A DNA stretch of 63,686 nt, from the NCBI GenBank assembly GCA_009602725.1, contig WELB01000095.1:475191-538876 (forward strand), written 5' to 3'. The position numbers and the translations under genes were made by a program. Positions 31,869 to 43,454 of this stretch are shown here, piece by piece. A model generated the notes under the pieces. It was given only the letters and a program-made list of their open reading frames with translations, did not search any database and had not been told where the DNA came from. The DNA is from Spirogloea muscicola. Lineage: Eukaryota; Streptophyta; Zygnematophyceae; Spirogloeales; Spirogloeaceae. Position 1 is the first letter of the stretch, and each line of letters begins with the position of its first letter.

Positions 31869-32486
31869 CTAAAAAATAATGAGGAGGGCAAAGGCAGCAT
31901 AGGTCAGGGCACAAGCGTACGCAAGGAGCTGACGGTGTTGCTCCATGTGCGGCAGCAGGGCCACAAAGAGGCCAGAGCAGCTCCGTGCAGACCACAGCAC
32001 CATCAGGCCTGCTACGAGCAGGGCCACACTAGTCCTGCATCATGTACCCAAGATCGCCCTCAATTCTATTTAGTATATATCCTACTATGTGAAGACACAT
32101 CAGCTTCAAGACGAAGTGGCACTTAGTATTGAGTATCTCCAAGAGTGACGTGAGGACTCCACAATGGAGATGCATGTATCACGAAGACAATAACACCAGC
32201 ATGGCAGGACTCGAGCAGCCAAGCTGCTACCTTGGTGTGCACGCCCGAAGCTTGCTACTCAGTCGGTGGGGGTATGGTGGGCAGCGTGAGAACCTCACCC
32301 AGGAGGGAGGAAGATTGTGACAGCAGCCAGGAGGACAAGGGGGAGGAGGCAGTAGCCAAACAGGCTGCAGCATCTGTAGAGGGGAAGGCCCCGCTCTGCA
32401 CCGGCCAGCATGCTGACGACATAGTACAGGAAGAGGGATGCCAGGGCGCTCCACCCCAAAACCACTCCAAAGTAGACCTTTCCGGC
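31869..32486 (-). CDS. YIPF: YIPF/Yip1-family Golgi-ER membrane protein, 3' exons only
   Basis: Two in-frame exons (32486-32299, 32034-31869) encode the C-terminal half of a Yip1-type protein: AGKVYFGVVLG, YRCCSLFGYCLLPLVLLAAV, LMVLWSARSCSGLFVALL, HRQLLAYACALTYAAFALL, then IIF stop. These match YIPF5/Yip1 transmembrane helices 2-5. Yip1 proteins bind Ypt1/Ypt31-type Rabs and act in ER-Golgi vesicle budding. The N-terminal exons (cytosolic DLAGP segment) were not found; upstream sequence is quickly replaced by repeat copies, with a single N at 32498 just before the acceptor. The gene may be disrupted, or its first exons may lie beyond a long intron. Confidence 0.82.
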
Positions 32487-32724
32487 CTGATCGTGATNGT
32501 GTTCAGCGGGGCTGTTGACCAGGGATGCGAGGGTGGTGGAGAGGAAGAAACCAGGAAGACACAAAGCACGCAAGAGCTTCCAATGGGTGAAAAGATAGAG
32601 CCGTTATATAACATTTGTAGGTGCTGGAGTGGGGGGCTGACTTGGATAGATGTACTTCTCCACTGGGAAGCTCAAGCTGACCTGAAATACTCACAAGCTC
32701 ACTCTCATGCACCGCTCATAGAAG

Positions 32725-32960
32725 AACCGCTCAGTAACCACGAGTCAGCACATAGAGGTCGCTAATCGATGCCCGAATACCGGACGGCAATTGACAAGCC
32801 CTTGTGCCACCAGCTAAGGCCCGACCAGCTTTCTGGTGCAAAGCATGAGCCTGAGCTCGCTGCAAAGAGGCTGACACATGATGTCGCGAAATTGACAGAA
32901 GGGCTTGGCTGCCGGCATGGCCATCTGGGCTTGAAGCACGCCCTCAAGTCGTTCACAGAC
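32725..32960 (+). repeat. Repeat copy A, partner of an inverted copy at 47240-47440
   Basis: Begins CCGCTCAGTAACCACGAGTC, continues through GATGCCCGAATACCGGACGG, CAAGCCCTTGTGCC and GCTGCCGGCATGGCCATCT. The reverse complement of 47240-47440 carries all of these in the same order with scattered differences. An open frame beginning MPEYRTAIDKPLC runs through both copies. Confidence 0.85.
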
Positions 32961-33089
32961 TTGCGATGTTTTCATCTAGGGTATCAAAACGAAAACACAT
33001 GCAGCCAAAGGTGTCACTTGCGGCTGGTAGGAAGTAATCGCTACGGGGATAGTCAGAGTAGTGTAGCAGCTTTCTCTGCTAGGCACATC

Positions 33090-33460
33090 CCACTGCGTGG
33101 CCAGCAATGTGGGTCGAGTGCTGGACTCTTGTATGCCTCCGTCACAACCACATTGATCAAGGCTCGTGGACCTCCGCCAGGTTGTACATGCACAATGTAC
33201 AGGATGCGACGGTGATGGCGTCCCTGAGCGTCCATGGTATGGGCAGAATGTTGTTCACTTCCACAATGGCCCGGTCAGCCGGCGTCACGCATCAAGTCCG
33301 CCAGGGCATCCCGTAGTAGAAACGCCCACCACATCAGGGCCAGTGGGACATCGCAGCATGTGCACAGCGAGGTCGTCGCCGTCCGCTGCGAAAGCCGCGC
33401 TCACACTGACATACTCCGATCAGGCAGGTGGGGGGCAGGCCACGGAACAGTTGGAGGAAA
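33090..33460 (+). pseudogene. Possible degenerate non-LTR reverse-transcriptase fragment
   Basis: The plus frame gives ..DATVMASLSVHGMGRMLFTS followed by GVTHQVRQGIP, which resembles the RT block usually written as VNG..GVRQGCPLSP, then stop codons. A following frame ends AALTLTYSDQAGG, reminiscent of the AL..L..F..ASGL block after the catalytic YADD box, which itself is not found. Lies between two copies of the hairpin repeat family. The resemblance is weak. Confidence 0.35.
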
Positions 33461-33589
33461 CAGAGAAAACCATAACTGGACCTTGTACATTCCTTTGGGC
33501 TCCGACTGTGTTACTCCGACTTGCTGCTGCTCACTCGTGGTTACCAAGCTTCCATCTGCGGTAGTCTCGTGTCTAGCTGTGTGGTGTAA

Positions 33590-33745
33590 GGCGCCTTCCG
33601 GGGATTTGGACCTTGTCCAGTCTTTCTGGGCTGGCCTCTCGCAGCCATTGCCTTACTTTGCAAGAGCTTGTTTCTTGCTTCCAGTAGTGGGCGATGGCTT
33701 CAGAAAGCCCAAAGCCCAGAAACGAATTAAAGGGCTACAGTAGAG
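33590..33745 (+). repeat. Hairpin repeat copy just upstream of TPLATE
   Basis: GGACCTTGTCCAGTCTTTCT, then GGGCTGGCCTCTCGCAGCC (5-bp stem GGCTG/CAGCC). It ends within about 65 bp of the TPLATE start codon. Confidence 0.7.
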
Positions 33746-33808
33746 TCCTTGGGGCCGGCGCTCGCTCGCCAGGCCGCGCTGCGCGCCCAGGGAGGAGGCG
33801 GCGCCGCC

Positions 33809-36800
33809 ATGGAGCAGCTGCAGGCGACGGTGCGGGCTGACGTGGGCGCCAACGAGCCCGGGAAGCAGGTGCAGGCGCTGCTGGTGGCCCTGCAGCTCGC
33901 CGCCGGCGGCCGCGACGTCTCCTTCCTCGCGCACGCCGTCTGCCACGGCGTCATCGGCGCCGGCGGCGCCTCCGCCGTGGCCAAGAAGCTCGCCTACGAC
34001 GTCGCGCGCACCACGCGCCTGACGGCGGACCAGTGGGAGGCCGCCTGCCGCGGCCTGGCCGCCGACCTGGGCAGCGCCGACGCCGACACCGCCGCCGCGG
34101 CGTCGTCCTTCCTGGCCTCGCTGCCCTCCTGGCGCGTCGCCAAGTTCGTGGCCGACAACTCCAAGCGCGTCTCCGACAATGTCCTGCACGACAGCCCCAA
34201 CGTGCGCCACGCCACGATCGAGGCCCTGGGCTGCATGCTGGCCCGGGACGACGTCGCCGCCACCGCCGCCGCGTCGCCGGCGCTGGCCGCCAAGGTCGCG
34301 GCGTGGTGGACGCAGCTGGCGCAGTCGATGCTGGACGTCTCTGACATCGTCTCCACGGCCGCCTTCGAGGCGCTCGGCCGCCTCTTCGGCGAGTTCCAGC
34401 ACGGCCGCCTGGGCCAGCTCGCCGGCGACAAGCTCGTCCCGGGCAGCGCGTCGCTGGCGACGCGCCTCCAGTGGGTGCTCTCCGCCTGCCGCTTCGTCTG
34501 GGACAAGCGGGACCTCCTCATGGCCCGGGCTGCGGTCCTCCCTCTCCACTCCGCGCGGCCCACCATGTACCCCCTGGCGTACGCTGCGAGGGTTGTCGCA
34601 ACTGGGGTGGCCGATGAGCTGCAGGTCCGCTCCAGAACCAAGCCGAGTCCTTTCAGCCAGTGGCCGTCAGCACCCCCCGGCCCCTCCGCACCTCGTTCAT
34701 TCTTATTGTGCTGGCTTCTCACAGCCCTCGCCCCGTTTGGATGAGCTTACTTGTGAAGAGCCTCGAGTAGAAGCACCCCCGCCAGCTTTCCGATGGAAGC
34801 TCGCCTTTCGAAGGTGGGGTGAGCTTGGCAAAGCCGTCGCTTCTGTCGCCTGGGTGCTCAATGTGGCCCTTGGTGTTGCCTTGTGGGCAGGCGCTCACTG
34901 GCGGCGAAGGTCCACATGGGTTCGAGGAGGGCGGAGACTTTCCGAGCGCCGAGCGCACACTCGGCGTGTCGGATGTCGTCGGCCATCTGATGCCCTTCCT
35001 GACCTCGCTGGAGCCGGCACTTGTCTTTGAGGCGGGTAGCAACCTCCTCTCGTTGGCGGCAGTGCCTGGTGGGAAGCCAGAGTGGGCGTCGGCGCCGATC
35101 ACAGCCTTTCTCACCCTATGGGATCGGTCAGCTTCTCACCTCTTGCAAAACGATGCGCATCGTGTGTCCTGTGTGATATAACACAACAGTGGTGGCTCCA
35201 AGTGTTGCACTCTCTCCATGTCTTAGCACTTCGAATAAGTGGTGCAGCTTCTTGCAAGCGTCTAGTCTTTGCTTCTTGATGGAGCTCTTTACTCAATCCA
35301 TCATCACAGCTGTTGGCTGGCTAGTAGTGCTTTACAAGGTATCCATGTGTTGAGAGATGTTACTGTCCTCGGAGGCCAGGCAGGAGTACGCTGCAGGCAG
35401 AGAGGCCATTGTGAAGACAGTCGTTGCTAGCCTGCAGCTACTTGACCTGCACATGCAGGTCAGTACGCTTTTCACGCTTTTCACGCTTTTCACAGTGCCT
35501 AAGGCGATGTAGCAAAACAGCGGGCCTCTCACTGTCTTGCTGAGGCTGGATGCTGCCCGTGTGGGCCACCATCATTTGCCTGCCTGAATGTGTTCTTGCT
35601 TCTTCTGACAGGTTGCACTTTTCAAACGGCTACTGGTGATGGTGCGGAACCTGCGAGTAGAGGCTGATCGCATGCATGCTTTGGCTTGCATCTGCCGTAC
35701 TGCTTTGTCGCTGGACCTGTTTGTCAAGGAGAGTGTACGGAGGGGCCAGAGGGCCATTCCTGTAAGCTGTCCATAATTTGCTGATCTGAGATGCAAAGGC
35801 AAGAATATTGTCTACTGGAGGGTCTAGCATTCAGATACACTTCCATCTTTCTCAGTGGTTGTACTTCATAATACTTAGCCAGCACAAGCGTGGCGGGCTG
35901 CATGTGGGTTGGAGAAGTTTCTAAGATGCATGATGTCCTCTTATTCGCACAGGGCACAGACATCTCATCCCTGTTTGAGGATGTCCATACAAGGGCTGAC
36001 CTGGAGAGTGTCCACAGCACCAGTCTCTTCCGTGAGGAGCTCGTTGCTTGCTTGGTGGAGAGCTGCTTCCAGGTCAGCGCTTGTGGCATGTCCACAGTAA
36101 CTGATTGCAGGCCAAGTACGAGAAGTCAGCAGGGTTTGCCTTCTCTGATCTTGCCGCTGATGGCAGATTCTTGTCTTCTCTGATCTTGCCGCTGACGTGA
36201 TTGCTCTTCCTTGTGGAATCTTGGCAGCTTTCACAACCACTTCCACGGCTCCGCAAGCATAAAGCAGGCTCTCGTTTGAGGGGGCCCTTTGCTTTCGAGA
36301 GCAGCCACGACCCCTTGGCATGGACACAGTCTGCCTTAGAGGTAATGGTTAACCTGATGACATCTCTCAGCAACTCGGGTGAGCAATATATTGTATGTCC
36401 TTCTATTTTGTATCTCTGCTCTGACGCTTTATTCCGGTGAGGGAAGCTGGGTAGCAGCCTTCTGCATAATATCACTGCCCCAAAAATTAGTTAGACATGT
36501 TCAGAACATGTCTAACTGTGATGCTATTGGCTCTGCCATGGCTGTGAGCAACTTGATCAAGCATACATAGCAAGCTCGTAGTTGCTGCTTGACACTGAAA
36601 TGCTTCCACACTTTGAGAAAGCAATTGATGATGGCCTGGCATGCAGCTTGTGGAAGTCTGTAGAATTTGCGTGAGGTGGGAATGCCAGGGAAGGACGTAT
36701 GCCATGGACTGCTACCTGAGGCTGTTGCTCAGACTGTGCCACCTGTATGGGGTTAGCAAAGGCAAGAAAAGCGTCCGCACAGGTGCTTCACCAGAAGAGG

Positions 36801-39800
36801 TACTTGCCGTGCAGCGCCTGCAGGGCCTGCAAAGACAGCTTCTCGGAGACCTGAAAGAGGTGAGCCAGTCTTCTGTTAGCAAGCTATAACATTTGGTCAC
36901 TGCTCTCTCACATGCAGTTTCGTGTAAAGATTATGGGGGTTGGAGTGGGCTTCTCAAGCTGGCCTGACATACTCTATTTCCATGCCAGGTTGTTACAAAC
37001 CACATGAGAGTCCGGTTGCTGTGGGTGCTTGTAGAACATCTGGACGTGGATGGCTTGGACCCACTCCTTGCTGATGACCCCACTGATCCAATCAACACGA
37101 TTGTGGCTACTGTGCACAATCTACTGTTCAACGTAGACACGTCGTTGTCTGCAGTTACCTACAGACTTCAGGTAGGTGATGCTGCATTGCAGGGTGCTGC
37201 TCTGGAGCTACCTAGATTTATTGCTATGCATTTGTCATGCTACTTTGCCTGAGTACTACAACATACAATAATTGTGAGGATTGACTTTCGGATGAGTAGC
37301 TAGCTTAGTTCATCATGCGTCCTTCTTAACAACCTGGAACACCTTGCATTGCATTTTGATAAGTTCAGCAACATAGTGAAATATACCAGCGTCACTGACG
37401 TGGCCTTGGTTCGCTGTCCTTCCATCTGCTGTGCATCTGCAATGTGCAGGACTTGCAGGCTATTTTGGTGTGTTGCCAGCATCTAGGAGCCCGAAACCCC
37501 CGGGGAGCCGCTCTCTTGGGCAAACAGCTGGAAGACTTCAGGGTCAGTCAATTGGCGGACTCTGTGAACAAGCACCACTGTAAGCTCATCCTTCAAATGT
37601 TCCGCCAACTTAAAGGTGCCCCGGACCGCAGGTAAGCACTGCTGTAGAATCACAACTACATTTGTCAAGATGAGGCCTACAATTATACTATCCAGTCTTC
37701 GTCCAACTCTGCAAGCCTTCTCCTGATGCTGACGTATACCTGCTGCCTTCAGTCACAACAGTGCATATCATGTCCAGGTGGGTGGGCTGGGTGGGTCCCA
37801 CGGGCGACTACCCATTCAGCCACCACAAGCTGTCAGTGCAATACCACGAGGAGGTGGCGGCCCAGGACCGGAAGCTGGAGAGCCTGGTGAAGACGGCCGT
37901 CCAGGAGCTCTGGCACGAGGAGGAGGAGGTGGAAGCCCTGAGCCAGACGCTGACGCTGAAGGAGACGTCCCCCCTGCTTGCGAGGACGCTGTCTGGCAGC
38001 AGCGACCCCGTGTACGTGGAGGCGCAGCACCTGGGGGACGTCATCGGTCACCGCATCACTCTTCTCCTCAAGGCAGGCTGCCTGACCATCTCCTTTACTA
38101 ATTGCAGAGATGCCCAATTTTCTTTCTAGTCTTTGTTGAGCCTATGACTGTCTCAGCTTCCTCACGCTGCAATCATTACCACGTGAAGCTGACCATACAG
38201 CTGACCCTAAGCTTACACATGCTCTTGCCAAGCTAGACGCGTTCGACACAGATTAAGTAGCACGTGATTAATTTCTCAAAGTATGATGCACAATCTTGTG
38301 CAGTTGTGCCTTTCATAAGGTCCCCAGATCGCACAGCATCACTGATCCATGTTCTATGTGTCACAGTTGCTGAACATAATGGATTTCGACATAGGCCGAG
38401 TAGATGTGGTCATTGGAGTCACGGGATCCATAAACTTCATGGATGGGCGGCCCCAAGCAATTCGTCAGATCAAGGGTCTTGCCTCTCAGGTCAGGAGCCT
38501 GCTAGTTTGCTACCCACTTTCTGACCTTGGAGATTTGGTGGCCATCCTGGCCCTCTAGCCTATCCGGCCTTCAGGTTTTCTTCAGATAAATGCAGATGCT
38601 TCGTGCACCATCTTCACTGAAATTGTGGCAGAGTTTCAGCATATGAGTCTGTGGGGGGTTGTTATAAGGACCGTCATGTCCTTCCAACATGTATCATAGC
38701 CACAGGTTGGCTGGGTCACTGAAAGGCTAAGCCAGCACAAACATTGCGCCTAAAGTAGTATTGCCATCGAAGTGCAAGTAGATGTCCATGGCTAGTGCAT
38801 CGAGGTTAGACGTTCATGTCTGCACTGCATGCCTGTCAAAGCTCTGGAACGAACTGTTCTCTCATATTGCACCTGTGCCCTTGTTGCTTCAATGCAGGAA
38901 CCACTGTCCATTGATGCTACCTTCTCCATCTCCAAGTTTGAGAGGTGCGCACTGTGCGTGCAGCTTCTTTACTACCCTAGAGCCAGGGTACGTGTATCAG
39001 ACTACGACGATGACTACCAAGATAGTGACAGAGATGAGGGTGGGGCTGGCCGAAGTCGGACGACCGAGTACAGCGAGCCAGTAATTCTCCGATGCAAGTC
39101 CTACAGTGTACCGCTCACGGAGCTCCTGCTGCCCCATCAGGTGCGGAACCTGCCACCCAGCTTGATTCTTAATAGCATTTAAGGGCAATGTGGGGTATGT
39201 GTTGTGATGGGAAAAGTGCTTCTAATGTCATCACATTCACACTGTACCACGTAGCTTCTCAATAATGCATGGACACTTGCAAGCTGAAAACGACAATGAT
39301 TGCCCGTGTAAGCCAGAGCTGACAGCTTCCTTCCCCACTGCAGATAGCGGCTGTGGATTTCTTCAGGGTGGTTGCCAGCCTGCCTGCTGTCAAGGAGTTT
39401 TCAGGTCTTTACCTATATGATTCCAGCGATCTTCGAAGTTTGACAGCAGGAGCTGGCACGCCCAAGTTCATGACAGCCCTTCAGGCCCTGGATCGGAAAC
39501 CTCTGCACAAAGTGTCCTCCCACATCCTTCGAAGCACAGCAGGATTCCAGGCAAGTCAGACCTGCTGGCCAAGATGAAATCTCTGAACGCCAACATCGAC
39601 CTACACAGGCCTTATTCTGCTTAGGAGTATCTGAAGCCCTGCTTTGCTGCTTGCTGCTGGCCTTCATTTACAGCTCCACTTTTGTATGTTGCTTGGTGTA
39701 AAAGTGTTGCTGAGGGTCTTAACACCATGCCCATTAATTATTCCTTGGCATGTTTTAGCATTGACCTAGCATGGTCTAGCTACAAGCCAGGCCGTCAGAA

Positions 39801-40521
39801 GTTTGTGGCATGTGTGCTTGAGAAGCCGAGAACCAATAGTTCTGCTGCATTGACCAGATTTTGGTGAGCTGACAGTCCTGTTGCTGCTCACACTTGAGTG
39901 CTCAGCTATGCTACGCTGCAAAAACGTGGAGTGGGGACATCTTGACCATGGTCATGTTCGGTACCAGCGATCTGGGCCCCTCTGCCAGCTCTAACGAGGA
40001 GGAGACAAAGATGGTCTGTAGATTTGTGTTGCGCTCCTCCGCTCTGCAGGTCGTCACCAGCATTGCCGCTGACCTGCAAGGTATGTGCTGGCCAGGTCAC
40101 AGAGACTTTGTTTGCTCCACATTGGTGCAAAGATTAGTGACGGCAGATTAGCAGCTTGTGCATGTGTGCGCATAGTCAACAATCAATAAGTGGGTCCAGC
40201 AGCTGGACAAGGCAGGATTGTGGGAAGCCCTTCATGCTGCTTATTTCAACTGCAGATTGGCTAGACGATTTGACCGAGGGAGAGGTGCGGCTCCTGACGG
40301 TGGAGGAAGAGAGGGAGGAGGAGGCAGAGAAGCTAAGGGCTGCAGCCCAGCAGGCGCTCCTCCCTCGACTGCAGCTGCCCGAGCCGCCCAAGGCGGAGCA
40401 GAATGAGGAGACCAAGCTTGTCAAGGTTGTCATCCAGCAGGACGAGCAGCAGGCCCTGCAGCTGGCCATCCTGCGGGAGTGGGACGCCCTCCGGTCTTCA
40501 GCCGCTCAGATGGTCCATTGA
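33809..40521 (+). CDS. TPLATE: TPLATE, endocytic TPLATE-complex core subunit
   Basis: TPLATE is a beta-coatomer/adaptin-like subunit of the TSET/TPLATE complex driving clathrin-mediated endocytosis at the plasma membrane. About 15 exons follow the plant protein from end to end. Exon 1 (33809-34624): LAYDVARTTRLTADQWEAAC, ALGCMLARDDVAATA, FEALGRLFGEFQHGRLGQLA. Then SDVVGHLMPFLTSLEPALVF and GGKPEWASAPITAFLTLWDR (about 34890-35128); VALFKRLLVMVRNLRVEADR and MHALACICRTAL (35612-35761); GTDISSLFEDVHT and FREELVACLVESCFQ (35953-36072); VRWECQGRTYAMDCYLRLLL (36645-36858); DPLLADDPTDPINTI (36990-37170); PTGDYPFSHHKLSVQYHEEV and SGSSDPVYVEAQHLGD (37778-38072); FMDGRPQAIRQIKGL; EYSEPVILRCKSY with VPLTELLLPHQ; KPLHKVSSHILRSTAGFQ; LCYAAKTWSGD; and a charged C-terminus to the stop at 40521. 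An in-frame upstream codon at 33749 is possible but 33809 aligns with the family. Intron 1 contains a hairpin-repeat core near 34708. Confidence 0.97.
35467..35495. repeat. Three tandem copies of (AC)GCTTTTC in a TPLATE intron
   Basis: CACGCTTTTC is repeated three times directly after the donor of the ..LLDLHMQ exon. Confidence 0.7.
36489..36517. repeat. Perfect 14-bp palindrome in a TPLATE intron
   Basis: AGTTAGACATGTTC, one central A, then the exact reverse complement GAACATGTCTAACT. It lies between the exon ending SALE and the exon starting near 36645. Confidence 0.85.
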
Positions 40522-41500
40522 AAAGGTTCATTGGAGATTCACATTCTCCTAACAAGGCTGGATGGAGCTTCGTTTAGCCCTCTTGGAAGCCATCTGGCGG
40601 TCGCTTGGTGTAGCCAAGGCGGGCGATGAGGGTCGCGTGTCAGGGAGGTGCACTTTATCGCGCATCTGACCATTTTGTTTCTAGGGGCCCTCCTTGATTC
40701 TCCCCACTGGCTAAACTTCAAGGCCTCAGGTCAGGCTGGGAATGGAGTTCTCAGGCAAAGGCTGTGGGGGAGGGCAACAGTGGGTAGTGAAGAAGGCCAA
40801 GAAAGTGCCGATATTCCTGTGTGCCATGCCGCAAAGGAAGAAGCAACAGGCCACAGGGCATTTCTGTAATGTGTGAAGTGCCTTGGCAGCTACAAGATAG
40901 TGTGCTGTGCGAGCCTCCGGGCTCTGGTGTAGAGTTAGCTGTTCGCCGCTGGTTCTAGGCATCCACGCTGCCAACTGCTGCGCTGGACATAGTATAGCAG
41001 CCGCCCATCCTCCTGCTGAGAGAATTTGCCTCGGCCCAATTCCCATGCTGTACATTATGTAGACCCATTGGACCCAACTTGTCACATTATCATTTCGTCC
41101 TACCTCTGCACTAGCCAGTCGAGCTTGCCGCTTCTGACATGAGCATTCTAAGCCATTACTCTATGATCCTGTACACATGCTTGCGCTCCAGGAAACCGCT
41201 CAGCTGGTCTGCTACAGCCACTGGCCTTCATGGCTAGCGATGCTGTGCAGTTTGGTCTCAACTTGACCTGTCCCTGATCTGCTGAACTCGTGTCAAGAGC
41301 TGCTGTGTCTGTTGGCGCCTTGCTCAGTAGCCTCGTACAATGTTTTGCTGAATGTGAAATGGACAAGCTGCCTCTGCACACCGGAGCAGTGCAATGTCTG
41401 TCTTACCAGATTTGGTCTCGGCTAGTCCTGACAGTTGTCCCGCACTAGAGAGGGGCATGCAAGTCCAGAACTGACAATGCAATGTTGCAGCTTTACCCCC
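40522..41500. other. Intergenic, nothing recognised
   Basis: Downstream flank of TPLATE. Short open frames on both strands show no family similarity or codon pattern. Confidence 0.5.
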
Positions 41501-43170
41501 TCCCACTCCCTGTTCAACCCGCAATGGCTTTCAATCGCATCGGCAGTCGACTGTTTCTGTCAGCCATCGGCCCTCTATTTGACGCTTTTCTGGCCGATTT
41601 GAGGTTTGTTCGTTTTACTTCTGGGCTTGCCAATCACAGCCATCGTCCTCTTCTGAACGCCCTCTCTTTTTCTTTCGGTAAGGCGCTGGCCAGCTAGCAA
41701 CCGCAAGTGGTCCGTATGCGCCCATTTCCTTCCAGCCTTTGGCCCTTGGCCCACGCCTTCACATATGAGAGCACGGCCCTTAGCCATGCTCTAGCTGCCG
41801 CCTCTGGTTATCGTCAAGTGGACTGCTTTCCGGCAGCAAGTCTTTCTAATTTGCGGCTGCTCACTAGGGATTCCTAATTATCTTATCCTTTGTGGTACTT
41901 GTGTTTTCTAGCACTTTCCGGCCCCTTCGGACCTCGTCCAATCTCTTCAGGCTGGCCTTTCACGGCCTTCGCCCCTTATGTATAAGCTGGATCTGGGGGG
42001 CAGAGCTTCTACTTGAGTCGGTCGTGCGAGCAGAAGAACGCGGCTGCTGATGTCAAGAGAGAAGGCGCTTGGTGCGCTGGAAATGCGAGGTGATGTTCAT
42101 TTAAGCCGATACTGTTCAGGCAGAAGCTAATTCCAAAGCTAGAGCTAGAGCTACGTAGGCTAAAGCTAGTGCTTCGCAGCTCTTTCAACATAAGGCAATG
42201 GCTGTGAGAGGCCAGCCCAAAGGAATGTACAAGAGAGAGAGACTCTTCCAGTAGAGGACGATGGCTGTGATTGCCAGCCCAGAGAATGGAATGAATAAAG
42301 TCCGAAGGGGCCAGAAAAGCGCTGAAGCACACAGCAACTCAAGTGGCCAATGGGTGCTCAAAATCCCCCATTGAACAACCGCAGGTCAGAGAAAGTAGTC
42401 TCCGGGTAGCGGGTCTCGTCTGTGGCTAGTAGAAGGATGCTTCTAGGGGCTGCTGCCTCTGGCTCTGGCCAGGGGACCCACTTCCAGGAGCCTAGCATCT
42501 CTGATCTGCGGCGGCTTAGCAGGGGTTACTGAGTGATTCGTAGCTGCTTTGTTTCTTCTTGTGCTTATTTTTCTTAGCGCTTCCCCTGGCCCCCTTCACG
42601 TACTTTATTCATTCTTTTTTGGGCTGGCTTTCTCAGCCCCTATCATCGGTGGGCGAGCACTTTCTTCCAGGGGAAAGCAGTGGCTGTGAGAGGCTAGTCC
42701 CCTTGACGAACGCCCAGAGGCTGCAGCTAGAGAGAAAGAGCTTCCAGGAGGAAATGAGTGTGTACAAAGAGATGGAGGGCCTTTGTGGCCAAGTACAAAG
42801 GCAATCACGTTGACAAATGTACGTCACCTGCTGCTAAGCTAGGAGAGGGCGGTGGCTGGAAGAGGCCAGCCCATGGAAACGAAGCTAGAGCACGGCCTGC
42901 ACGCAGGTGCGATGGTGTGGGCCATGGACCGGCGGAGAGATATGGCCAGGGAATCCACTTCCAGGAGCCTAGCATCTCTGACCTGCGACTGCTTAGCAAG
43001 GGTTACTGAGTGATTCGTAGCTGCATTGTTTCTTTTTGTGCTCGTCTTTCTTCGTGCTTTCGCCTGGCCCCCTTCTTGAACTCTGCTCATTCTTTAATTT
43101 TGGGCTGGCTGTTCCAGCCCATATCCTCAATGGGCGAGCCCTTTCTCTTTCTTCTGATATGGGCAGGCGC
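41500..43170. repeat. Cluster of hairpin repeat family copies, both orientations
   Basis: Plus copies: near 41936 (GGCTGGCCTTTCACGGCC), 42590-42660 (TTCATTCTTTTTTGGGCTGG, TTTCTCAGCCCC, GGGCGAGCAC) and 43075-43140 (CTCATTCTTTAATTTTGGGC, CCAGCCCATATCCTCAATGG). Minus copies: near 42190-42250 and 42262-42290. The module TAGCAGGGGTTACTGAGTGA occurs at 42518 and, as TAGCAAGGGTTACTGAGTGA, at 42992; CAGGAGCCTAGCATCTCTGA occurs at 42485, 42962 and again at 53453. Probably nested insertions of one transposable-element family. Confidence 0.8.
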
Positions 43171-43411
43171 ATGCGTTAGCTCGTAGACGGCGATGGCAGA
43201 GCTCGCTTTCTTATCAGTGTGCTTCCCCAGAGTCAGCAGAAGCTGATGGGAAGAATGGCTCGTCCTGTAGCTGCTGGGAGGATCCCCGCTGCCACCGTGG
43301 AGCGGGCGTGACACCCGCGCTTGACGACGCCCCGCGCCGCTCGAGACGGTGGCCGGGTGGGCAGCCGTCACCCCATCCGGCCGCCCGTGNCCCGGAGACG
43401 GTCGCGCGGCC

Positions 43412-43423
43412 ATGTCGCGCGGC

Positions 43424-43454
<31 letters not shown>

